Shown here piece by piece: positions 1 through 7,441 of a DNA stretch of 64,000 nt. Numbering within the stretch: position 1 is the first letter of the stretch; each line of letters begins with the position of its first letter. The notes under the pieces are model-generated. The model saw only the letters and a program-made list of their open reading frames with translations, did no database searches and was not told the DNA's origin. Position numbers and translations under genes: made by a program. Origin of the DNA: Salinihabitans flavidus (GTDB lineage: Bacteria > Pseudomonadota > Alphaproteobacteria > Rhodobacterales > Rhodobacteraceae); NCBI RefSeq assembly GCF_900110425.1, contig NZ_FODS01000013.1:1-64000 (forward strand). Direction: 5' to 3'.

Positions 1-258
1 GGCAAAATAGAGCGATGGCATCAGACCATGAAGAATCGTGTTCTGCTGGAGAATTACTACCTGCCCGGTCATCTCGAGCGACAGATCGGGGACTTCGTCG
101 ACTACTACAATAACCAGCGCTACCACGAGAGCCTGAAAAACGTCACACCCGCTGACGTCTACTTTGGCCGGGACAAGGCCATTCTGAGAGAAAGGGAGAA
201 GATCAAGAACCTGACGATCCGACAGCGCCGCTTGCAACATCAAAAACAAGCAGCATAA
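1..258 (+). CDS. IS3-family transposase (OrfB), C-terminal fragment entering from outside the window
   Basis: The frame is open from base 1, so the gene starts upstream of the window. The visible residues include GKIERWHQT and, further on, DYYNNQRYHESL followed by TPADVYFGR. These are the end of the DDE integrase core of IS3 OrfB proteins, which carries the last catalytic glutamate (here in GKIERWH) and the conserved YNxxRxHxxL segment. The protein would cut and join the IS ends. The lysine-rich tail ends in a TAA stop, and the inverted repeat follows within 75 bp as expected. Whether the complete transposase is intact cannot be seen. Confidence 0.85.
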   Translation, partial: GKIERWHQTMKNRVLLENYYLPGHLERQIGDFVDYYNNQRYHESLKNVTPADVYFGRDKAILREREKIKNLTIRQRRLQHQKQAA

Positions 259-331
259 TCAATCACACAACCGAACCAGAGCCTCCAATGTTCAAGCCGC
301 TCTGATGTCCCATTTTATATGACGACGGACA
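1..331 (+). mobile_element. Right end of an IS3-family insertion sequence
   Basis: The segment holds the 3' end of an IS3-type transposase followed by about 70 bp of non-coding DNA. It closes with a 26-bp terminal sequence at 306-331 that starts TGTCC and ends GGACA, so on the other strand the element begins TGTCCGTCGTC, with the TG...CA ends usual for this family. Just beyond it the reading frame of the hsdM gene resumes, which places the IS/chromosome junction at about 331-333. The left part of the element lies outside the window, so the target duplication cannot be checked. Confidence 0.8.
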
Positions 332-1834
332 CACCGTCACCTTGAGAAATCCGAACTCGCGGTTCTCGAAGATGCGCGAGACGGTACGGGTTTCGGTCTC
401 GCCCGTCTTCTGATCCATGACGACCTCGGCCGTCTCGCCGTCGCGATAGGCGCCATAGATGCGGGTAAGGTGTCGGATCTGGTCCTCGGTGATCTCGTTG
501 CGCTTGTTGTTGAGGCTCTTCTTCATCCGCTCGAAGAACCGCGTCCCGTCGATCAGCTGTACCTTGCCGCGCCGCTCGGGCGCTTTGCGGTTGGTAACGA
601 GCCAGACGTAGGTGAAGATACCGGTGTTGTAGAAAAGCTGGTCGGGGAGCGCGACGATGGCGTCGAGAAGGTCGTTCTCGATGATCCAGCGGCGGATGTT
701 CGATGGCCCGGACCCGGCGTCGCCCGAGAAGAGCGGCGAGCCGTTGAACACGATGGCGATCTTTGACCCTTCGCCCCCGTCCTGGGGCGCCGGGTGCATC
801 TTCGACATCATGTGCTGGAGGAACAGGAACGAGCCATCGTTGATCGCGGGCAGACCCGCGCCGAAGCGGCCGGAGAAGCCGTGCAGCGCATGCTCCGCTT
901 CGACGACGGATTTCTGATCCTTCCACTCCACGCCGAAGGGCGGGTTCGCCAGCAGGTAGTGAAAACGCTCCCCTTCGAAGCCGTCGCGGGTCTTGCCATC
1001 GCCCAGCGTGTCGCCGAGGACGATGTTGCTGGTCTCCTCGTCCTTGATCAGCATGTCCGAGCAGCAGATCGCCCAAGACTCGTCGTTGTACTCCTGCCCG
1101 AAGAGCGCGAGATTGGCGCTCTCGTTCTGCGCGAGGATGAATTTTTCGGACTCTGATAGCATCCCGCCCGTGCCACAGGCGGGGTCATAGATGGTCCGGT
1201 ATATGCCAGGCGTGTAGACGTCCTGCTCGCCGGTGTAGATCAAGTTCGCCATCAGCCGGATGACTTCGCGCGGGGTGAAGTGATCGCCGGCCTCCTCGTT
1301 GGCCTGCTCGTTGAAGCGCATCACCAGGTGTTCGAACAGGTAGCCCATCTGCAGGTTGTCGATACGATCCGGGTGCAGGTCGACGTCGGCCATCGCCTTC
1401 ACGATGGTGAACAGCCGATTGCTGGCATCGAGCTTCTCGATCTGGTCGGTGAACTTGAACCGCTCGAAGATGCTGCGCGCCGTAGGCGAGAAGCCGTTGA
1501 TGTAGGCGACGAGGTTGGGCGCGATGTTCTCGGCGTCGCCAAGTAGACGCCTGAACGTGAAGGGGCTGGTGTTATAGAGAGGATGCTGTCGGGCAGGATC
1601 AGCGGCGCGGCCAAGCAGCCGCTCCATCGCGCTCTCAGGCATGTTCTGCGCGGTGAGCTTGTCGTACTCCTTGAGCACAGCGTCTTTTGTCGGCTCAAGG
1701 ACACTGTCGAGCCGACGCAGGACGACCATCGGCAACATGACGAGCCGATACTGGGGCGGACGATAGGGACCGCGCAGGCGGTTCGCGATTTCCCAGATGT
1801 GGTTTTTGAGCTGATCGTGAGCCTGCAGATTCAT
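263..1834 (-). CDS. hsdM: Type I restriction-modification methylase subunit HsdM, 3' end cut off by the IS
   Basis: The 523-residue frame is an N6-adenine DNA methylase of a type I system. It has an HsdM N-terminal helical domain (about 1-150), the SAM-binding motif DPACGTGGML at about 218-227 and the catalytic NPPF motif at 297-300. Homologous sequence stops after FGFLKVTV near residue 501. The last 22 residues are encoded by the IS terminal repeat, so the gene has lost its C-terminal specificity-subunit contact region; HsdM proteins of this type normally continue well past this point. No hsdS or hsdR is visible. The protein may still fold, but a working methylase complex is doubtful. It sits in the eroded island next to tRNA-Glu. 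Start chosen at the first Met of the conserved N-terminal region. Confidence 0.85.
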   Translation of the reverse strand: MNLQAHDQLKNHIWEIANRLRGPYRPPQYRLVMLPMVVLRRLDSVLEPTKDAVLKEYDKLTAQNMPESAMERLLGRAADPARQHPLYNTSPFTFRRLLGDAENIAPNLVAYINGFSPTARSIFERFKFTDQIEKLDASNRLFTIVKAMADVDLHPDRIDNLQMGYLFEHLVMRFNEQANEEAGDHFTPREVIRLMANLIYTGEQDVYTPGIYRTIYDPACGTGGMLSESEKFILAQNESANLALFGQEYNDESWAICCSDMLIKDEETSNIVLGDTLGDGKTRDGFEGERFHYLLANPPFGVEWKDQKSVVEAEHALHGFSGRFGAGLPAINDGSFLFLQHMMSKMHPAPQDGGEGSKIAIVFNGSPLFSGDAGSGPSNIRRWIIENDLLDAIVALPDQLFYNTGIFTYVWLVTNRKAPERRGKVQLIDGTRFFERMKKSLNNKRNEITEDQIRHLTRIYGAYRDGETAEVVMDQKTGETETRTVSRIFENREFGFLKVTVCPSSYKMGHQSGLNIGGSGSVV

Positions 1835-1990
1835 TCCGGGATTGACCTTACTTGCTTTTTCAATCCTCAGTTTATCGCGGGGCTTCGATGATCACCATGG
1901 ATTTCTGTTGATATTCTAATGGCATCGGAGGTCGTATCCCCCAGCGTCAAAGAGAAACAGAGCGGGTGCGCGCGGTCAAGGCAGCTGAGC

Positions 1991-2431
1991 CTACCGGACC
2001 GGCCGCTGCTCCTTCCACTCGATCGGAAACGGCTCCAGCATCCTTGCCAGCGTGACCTCCGGCCCCTGCTTCCCGTCCAGGATCGCCTCGACGATGACAG
2101 GCGCGAGCAGTGTTAGGCGCAGAAAGCGGGTCATATAGGAGGGCGCGATCCCCTCGCGCTCGGCCAGTTCAGCGATTGTGGTGAACTCCCCGGATTCGAG
2201 CATCCGCTTCCATCGGAACGCGCGGGCCAGCGCCTTGACCGGCGTGTTGTCGGGCCTGCGCGGGTGCAAAAAATCACTTTTTGGGCTTTGCGCAAACGCC
2301 TTGCACCCCGCAGCTGCCCAAGAAAACAAAGCAAGCCTAAATCGGCGCTGGAAGGCAGACATGTGGTGACCGTAATACTGATAGGCTCTTGTGGTCGCCG
2401 CGGTATCCACGAACACATTCACTAATGGCAT
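1991..2431 (-). pseudogene. Remnant of a recombinase-associated mobile-element protein
   Basis: Only the C-terminal part (roughly residues 59-143, about 2000-2257) looks like a real protein. It has a KALARAFRWKRMLESGE stretch, a helix-turn-helix-like AELAEREGIAPSYMTRFLRL segment and a closing PFPIEWKEQ. From memory this resembles a short ORF or C-terminal domain often found next to site-specific serine recombinases in alphaproteobacteria. The first 58 residues show no family resemblance and use unusual codons, so the frame is probably a fusion of unrelated DNA to a truncated gene. No recombinase catalytic domain is present. It supports the idea that 1-2500 is the decayed end of an integrated element. 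Confidence 0.5.
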
Positions 2432-2499
2432 ATATATAGGCAGCTAGAGCTTATTCCGATGTAAATTACACCATATTTTCAATTAATTATACGGATAAA

Positions 2500-2574
2500 T
2501 GGTAGCCCGTAGGGGAATCGAACCCCTCTTTCCAGGTTGAAAACCTGGCGTCCTAACCGATAGACGAACGGGCC
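2500..2574 (-). tRNA. tRNA-Glu (anticodon TTC)
   Basis: Read on the minus strand, a 7-bp acceptor stem (GGCCCGT with ACGGGCT), a D-arm with GGTTAGGA, an anticodon stem CCAGG/CCTGG around the 7-base loop TTTTCAA, and a T-arm with GGTTCGATTCC fold into a standard cloverleaf. The anticodon TTC reads GAA/GAG glutamate codons. The discriminator A is followed by an encoded CCA at 2500-2502. The 3' end faces the IS/hsdM remnant region, the usual orientation for elements that integrate into tRNA 3' ends. The gltX gene for the charging enzyme is elsewhere in the window. Confidence 0.97.
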
Positions 2575-2676
2575 AGCGCCGTAGCGTGAGGCGGTATTTA
2601 TTGAAAGCCCCCCGGTGGTGCAAGCGGAAATTCGGGCGATTCATGGTTTTTTTCCGAGGCGCGAAGCGGCCAGTTT

Positions 2677-4419
2677 TCACGCCTCCGCAGCGTCTTCGAG
2701 GCGGAGCTGAACCTGCTGGCGCCCGCCCCAGATATTGACCTCCAGCCGCCCGGCGAGATGAAAGCGTGCCCCGCCGTGGGCGATCAGGCGCGGCCCCAGA
2801 GCGGTGTCGAAGGCGCCGAAGGCGATGGCGTCGACGGTGGGGCCGGCCCCGTCGCCGAAGCGCAGTTTCAGATGGCTTTCGCCCACCTGCTTGGCAAAGC
2901 GGATCTCCACGTCCGCGAAGGCAAAGCGCGGCGCGGGCGCGCCCGCGCCAAAGGGACCGGCGGCGTCGATCTGTTCGACAAGCTCCACCGTGGCGGCGCC
3001 GGACATGAGTATCCCGTCGAGCTTCAGCTCCGCTGGCCCGATCTCTCCCGCGCCCTGTCTGGCGAGAAGCTCCGACAGCCGGTCCATCGCCTCCTCAAGC
3101 CTCTCGCGCGCCACAGTCAATCCGGCGGCCATCTTGTGCCCGCCGCCCTTGAGCAGAAGCCCCTCCGCCGCGAGCCGCTGAATGGAGGCGCCGAGGTCGA
3201 TCCCCGAAACCGAGCGGCCCGAGCCCTTGCCCTCGCCGCCCTCCAGCCCGATGACGATGGCGGGGCGGTTGGTGGCCTCCTTCAACCGGCTGGCCACGAT
3301 CCCTACAACGCCGGGATGCCAGCCTTCTCCGGCCGCCCAGACCAGCGGCGCATCGAAGCCGCGCTCTTCGGCCTGCGCCATGGCGGAGGCGCGCACCGCC
3401 GCCTCCACCTCGCGCCGTTCGGTGTTGAGCTGATCGAGGCGCTCGGCCAGCGCGCGCGCCTCCTGCTCGTCATCGGTGGCCAGAAGCCGCGCGCCCAGAT
3501 CGGCCTTGCCGATGCGCCCCCCGGCATTGACGCGCGGGCCGAGCAGAAAACCAAGATGATGCGCGCTTGGCGCGGAATCCATCCGCGCCACATCCGACAA
3601 CGCCACGATACCGGGGCGGTCGCGCCGGGCCATCACCTTCAGCCCCTGCCGCACCAGCGCCCGGTTCACGCCGATCAGGGGCGCGACATCGGCCACGGTG
3701 GCCAACGCCACCAGATCGAGCATCGCCATCAGGTCGGGGCCCCTGGCGCCCTCCTCCCGCATCATGCGGTTGACCTCCACCAGCATGAGGAACACCACAG
3801 CCGCCGCGCACAGATGCGCCAGCGCGCCATCCTCGTCCTGTCGGTTGGGGTTCACCACGGCGAGCGCATCGGGCAGCGTTTCGCCGCCGAGGTGGTGGTC
3901 GAGAATGACCACATCGGCGCCCTTGGCGGCGGCAATCGGACCATGCGAGAGCGTGCCGCAATCGACACAGACGATCAGATCGTGATCGCGCGCCAGCATC
4001 GCCATCGCCTCGTCGTTGGGGCCATAGCCTTCGTCGATCCGGTCGGGGATATAGAGCGTCGCCTCGCGCCCCATCTGCCGCAGCCATATCAGCAGAAGCG
4101 CCGCCGAGCTGCCGCCATCAACGTCGTAGTCGCCAAAGACCGCGATCCGCTGCCGCCCCTTGACCGCCGCAAGGAACCGCGTGGCGGCAATGTCCATGTC
4201 GCGCAAGCTGCGCGGGTCGGGCAGCAGATCGCGCAAGGACGGTTCAAGAAAAAGCGCGGCGGCCTGCGCGGTCACCCCGCGCCGGGCAAGCACCTGCGCC
4301 AGTGCGCCGGGCAGGCCGGTGTCCTGCTCCAGCGCCTCGGCGGCGCGCATGATCTCTGTCCCCGGGCCGGTCCAGCGGCGTCCGGTGAGCGAGGCGGAGA
4401 CATTCAGAAAATCGCTCAT
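2677..4419 (-). CDS. recJ: Single-stranded-DNA-specific exonuclease RecJ
   Basis: The 580-residue protein has the DHH phosphoesterase signature: GDYDVDG at about 96-102, DCGT at about 153-156 and DHH at 174-176. The DHHA1 region follows, with its GGGHKMAAG motif a little past residue 400, and then the RecJ C-terminal OB-fold. RecJ degrades single-stranded DNA 5' to 3' with Mn2+ or Mg2+ and acts in RecF-pathway recombination, base-excision and mismatch repair. Length fits the family. Its start overlaps the stop of the isochorismatase-like gene by 4 bp (ATGA), so the two are probably co-transcribed, with recJ second. It ends about 100 bp from tRNA-Glu. Confidence 0.96.
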   Translation of the reverse strand: MSDFLNVSASLTGRRWTGPGTEIMRAAEALEQDTGLPGALAQVLARRGVTAQAAALFLEPSLRDLLPDPRSLRDMDIAATRFLAAVKGRQRIAVFGDYDVDGGSSAALLLIWLRQMGREATLYIPDRIDEGYGPNDEAMAMLARDHDLIVCVDCGTLSHGPIAAAKGADVVILDHHLGGETLPDALAVVNPNRQDEDGALAHLCAAAVVFLMLVEVNRMMREEGARGPDLMAMLDLVALATVADVAPLIGVNRALVRQGLKVMARRDRPGIVALSDVARMDSAPSAHHLGFLLGPRVNAGGRIGKADLGARLLATDDEQEARALAERLDQLNTERREVEAAVRASAMAQAEERGFDAPLVWAAGEGWHPGVVGIVASRLKEATNRPAIVIGLEGGEGKGSGRSVSGIDLGASIQRLAAEGLLLKGGGHKMAAGLTVARERLEEAMDRLSELLARQGAGEIGPAELKLDGILMSGAATVELVEQIDAAGPFGAGAPAPRFAFADVEIRFAKQVGESHLKLRFGDGAGPTVDAIAFGAFDTALGPRLIAHGGARFHLAGRLEVNIWGGRQQVQLRLEDAAEA

Positions 4420-4979
4420 AGGGGAGAGTCGATGATCTCTTGTGTGCTTCGGGCGGTGACGAATTCGCCGTGCAGGATACAGATTTCCATGTCGTGTATC
4501 TGCTGCGCCGTCAGCGGCGGCATCTCGGGCGCCCAGTCGTTGCTGGCGTGGGTGTCGAAGGCGGCGCAGGCGTCATGCGCAAGCCATACGTCAAACCCCA
4601 GGTTGGCCGCCATGCGCGCAGAGGTGGACACGCATTGCGGCGTGGACAGACCCGCGATCACGACGCCTTCGACGCCCCACTCGCGCAGGTGCGAGTCCAG
4701 CGGCGTGCCGATGAAGGCCGAATTGGTGGCTTTCTCGAACACCGTCTCGCCCTCCTGCGGCGCAACCTCGGGCTTGAAGGCGGTGCCGGGTTTGCCGAGA
4801 TAGAGCGAGCTGGCGGGGTTCTTCGACAAGTGCCGGATATGCACCAGCGGCGCCCCGGTGCCGCGATACCGGGCCAGCAGGCGGGCGGCGTTCGCCTCTG
4901 CGCCGGGATTGTTGCGCGCGCCCAGCACGGGGTCGTCCATCCCCGTTTGGATATCGATCAGGAGGAGCGCGCGCCGCAT
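4416..4979 (-). CDS. Isochorismatase-like cysteine hydrolase
   Basis: The 187-residue single-domain hydrolase carries the family's catalytic triad: Asp9 in LLIDIQ, Lys83 in FEKATNSAF and Cys116 in AGLSTPQCV. The family splits C-N or ether bonds in compounds such as nicotinamide, ureidomalonamide-type carbamates or isochorismate; the substrate here cannot be told from sequence. It is cytosolic, with no signal peptide. It lies 5 bp after glpX and overlaps recJ by 4 bp, but these partners do not point to a pathway. Start at the ATG that places LLIDIQ at the N-terminus as usual for the family. Confidence 0.88.
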   Translation of the reverse strand: MRRALLLIDIQTGMDDPVLGARNNPGAEANAARLLARYRGTGAPLVHIRHLSKNPASSLYLGKPGTAFKPEVAPQEGETVFEKATNSAFIGTPLDSHLREWGVEGVVIAGLSTPQCVSTSARMAANLGFDVWLAHDACAAFDTHASNDWAPEMPPLTAQQIHDMEICILHGEFVTARSTQEIIDSPL

Positions 4980-4984
4980 GATCG

Positions 4985-5950
4985 TCAGACCGGGGTGCGG
5001 TAGGACATGCGCCGCACCGAGCCGGTTCTGGAGCGCATCAGGAGCGTGGTGGTCTCAAGCCAGCCGGGGCTGCGCTTGATCGCCGGCAGCAGGGAGCCGT
5101 CGGTCACGCCGGTGGCGGCAAAGATCACATCCTGCGTCACCATGTCCTCAAGGGCATAGACGCGGTCGAGATCGGTGATTCCGGCCTTGGCGGCGCGGGC
5201 CTTTTCGTCGTTGTTGCGGAATTGCAGGCGGCCATAGATCTGCCCGCCCATGCATTTGAGCGCGGCCGCGGCAAGCACGCCCTCGGGCGCGCCGCCGGAT
5301 CCCATATACATGTCGATCCCGGTGATCCCGGCCTCGGCGCAGTGCATGACGCCGGCCACGTCGCCATCGGTGATCAGCCGGATCGCCGCACCGGTCTCGC
5401 GCACCTGCGCGATCATCGCGTCATGGCGGGGACGTTCGAGAATGCAAACGGTGATGTCGGAGGTGTCGCAGCCCCGCGCCTTGGCCAGCGCGCGCACCCG
5501 GTCCGCCGGTTCCATGTCGAGCGTGACGACACCGGGAGCATAACCCGGCCCGATCGCGAGCTTGTCCATGTAGACATCCGGCGCGTGCAGCATGGAGCCG
5601 CGCGGCCCCATCGCCACCACGGTCAGCGCGTTGGGCATGTCCTTGGCGGTCAGCGTCGTGCCTTCGAGCGGGTCGAGGGCAATGTCCACGCCGGGGCCGT
5701 TGCCGGTGCCCACCTCTTCGCCGATAAAGAGCATCGGGGCTTCGTCGCGTTCGCCTTCGCCGATGACCACGACGCCGGCGATGTCCAGCAGGTTGAGCTG
5801 ATCGCGCATGGCGTTGACGGCAGCCTGATCCGCGGCCTTTTCATCGCCGCGCCCCACAAGGCGCGCCGAGGCCAGAGCGGCCTGTTCGGCGACGCGGGCA
5901 AGGCCGAGGGAAAGCATACGGTCCTGAAATTCGGCTTGGGTGGGCATCAA
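4985..5950 (-). CDS. glpX: Class II fructose-1,6-bisphosphatase GlpX
   Basis: The 321-residue protein removes the 1-phosphate of fructose-1,6-bisphosphate in gluconeogenesis. The metal and phosphate sites typical of GlpX are visible: VIGEGERDEAPML, DIALDPLEGTT, the MYMGSGGAPEGV segment and CILERPRH. Length matches the family (about 320-335). It lies downstream of hom on the same strand (64-bp gap) and just before the isochorismatase-like gene. In this lineage a hom-glpX-recJ order is common, so the three are likely one conserved transcription unit; that is inferred from memory of gene order rather than shown here. Confidence 0.96.
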   Translation of the reverse strand: MMPTQAEFQDRMLSLGLARVAEQAALASARLVGRGDEKAADQAAVNAMRDQLNLLDIAGVVVIGEGERDEAPMLFIGEEVGTGNGPGVDIALDPLEGTTLTAKDMPNALTVVAMGPRGSMLHAPDVYMDKLAIGPGYAPGVVTLDMEPADRVRALAKARGCDTSDITVCILERPRHDAMIAQVRETGAAIRLITDGDVAGVMHCAEAGITGIDMYMGSGGAPEGVLAAAALKCMGGQIYGRLQFRNNDEKARAAKAGITDLDRVYALEDMVTQDVIFAATGVTDGSLLPAIKRSPGWLETTTLLMRSRTGSVRRMSYRTPV

Positions 5951-6014
5951 TATGGTCCTTCGAGAGGTGGAATTATCCGGTGTTTAACGGGCGTGCGGCA
6001 CCGGGGCAAGCGCG

Positions 6015-7301
6015 CTAGGCCGTCTCGATCCGCAGCGCCACCGGGTCGGAGGCCAGCACGCCGGTTTCCTGCATCGCGGCGATGGCGGCATCGAGCGCGC
6101 TGCGTTGGGTGCGGTGAGTGACGATCAGAACCGGCGCGGCGCTGGAATCGTGGCGGGTCTGGCGCATCCGGTCGATGCTGATCCCCGCCTCGCCCAGAAC
6201 GGTGGCGATCTTGGCCAGCGCGCCGGGACGATCCAGAAGCGCCATGCGCAAGTAGAAGGGCGCTGGCGAGTTGGATTGCGCCACGCGCGCCTGCGTCAGT
6301 TCGCTGGCGGGCTGTCCGAAGGTCGGCACGCGGCAGCCGCGCGCCAGATCGCAGACATCGCCCATTACCGCGCTTGCGGTCGGGCCTTCCCCCGCACCGG
6401 GGCCGCGCAGCACGATCTGCTCCACCGCGTCGCCCTCGATCACGACCATGTTGGTGCCCCCCTTGAGCTGCCCCAGCGGGCTGCTTTTCGGAACAAGGCA
6501 GGGCGACATGCGCTGCTCCAGCCCGCGGCCGGTCATCTGCGCCACGCCGAGAAGCTTGATCCGGTAGCCCAGATCGCTCGCCTGCCGGATATCCTCGATG
6601 GAGATACGTTCGATCCCTTCCAGTTCCACCGCGTCGAAATCGACACGGGTTCCGAAGGCCACGGTCGACAGAAGCGCCAGCTTGTGGCCCGCGTCGATCC
6701 CGCCCACATCGAGCGTCGGATCGGCCTCGAGATAGCCCAGATCGCTCGCCTCCTGGAACACGGTTTCATAAGGCAGGCCCGAATCCTGCATCCGCGTCAG
6801 GATATAGTTGCAGGTGCCGTTCATCACGCCCATGACGCGGGTGATCTCATTGCCCGCAAGGCCTTCTGTCAGGGCCTTCATGATGGGGATGCCGCCAGCC
6901 ACCGCGCCCTCGAACCGGATGGTGCGGCCCGCGGCCTCCGCCCGTTCGGCGAGAGCCTGCCCGCGATGGGCCAGAAGCGCCTTGTTCGCGGTCACGACAT
7001 CCTTGCCCGCGTCGAGCGCGGCCTGCGTGGCCTCCAGCGCCGCGCCGTCATGCCCGCCCATCAGTTCCACGAAGACATCCACATCGTCGCGCCGCGCCAG
7101 CGCCACCGGATCGCCTTCCCAGTCGTATCCCGCCAGCGACACGCCCCGGTCCCTGTCCCGCGTGCGGGCCGACACGGCGGTGATCACCACAGGGCGCCCG
7201 GTGCGGTCCGCCAGAAGATTGGCCTTTTGCCGGATGATCTTGACGACGCCGACACCGACGGTGCCCAGTCCGGCAATGCCGAGGCGCAGGGGGGTGGTCA
7301 T
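6015..7301 (-). CDS. hom: Homoserine dehydrogenase
   Basis: The enzyme reduces aspartate semialdehyde to homoserine, the branch point to threonine and methionine. The 428-residue protein has an N-terminal NAD(P)-binding motif GIAGLGTVGVGVV, a central catalytic domain containing GGIDAGHKLALLS with the catalytic lysine, and a C-terminal ACT domain (YLRMALLDRPGALAKIA) that normally mediates threonine feedback. An in-frame ATG 36 bp further upstream is less likely, because the chosen one at 7301 has a GAAGGA ribosome site and begins MTTPLRLGIAG, as in relatives. It is monofunctional (no kinase domain) and heads the run into glpX. Confidence 0.96.
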   Translation of the reverse strand: MTTPLRLGIAGLGTVGVGVVKIIRQKANLLADRTGRPVVITAVSARTRDRDRGVSLAGYDWEGDPVALARRDDVDVFVELMGGHDGAALEATQAALDAGKDVVTANKALLAHRGQALAERAEAAGRTIRFEGAVAGGIPIMKALTEGLAGNEITRVMGVMNGTCNYILTRMQDSGLPYETVFQEASDLGYLEADPTLDVGGIDAGHKLALLSTVAFGTRVDFDAVELEGIERISIEDIRQASDLGYRIKLLGVAQMTGRGLEQRMSPCLVPKSSPLGQLKGGTNMVVIEGDAVEQIVLRGPGAGEGPTASAVMGDVCDLARGCRVPTFGQPASELTQARVAQSNSPAPFYLRMALLDRPGALAKIATVLGEAGISIDRMRQTRHDSSAAPVLIVTHRTQRSALDAAIAAMQETGVLASDPVALRIETA

Positions 7302-7441
7302 GGCGGTTTCCTTCGCTTGTCTGGACGCGGGAAGCAACGAGTTGCGCGTCCTCTAGCGGGTTCCGCGCCGCCTTGCAACGCAGGTGGCGCCGACAGATGC
7401 AGAGGCGCCCGACACAACGACCCGAACGAAGGCCCCCGAGG

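Noticed and set aside
2758-4803. 681-residue open frame on the plus strand opposite recJ
   Set aside because: Antisense shadow of a high-GC gene; Arg/Ala/His-rich composition, no motif, no ribosome site. RecJ on the minus strand has all family motifs.
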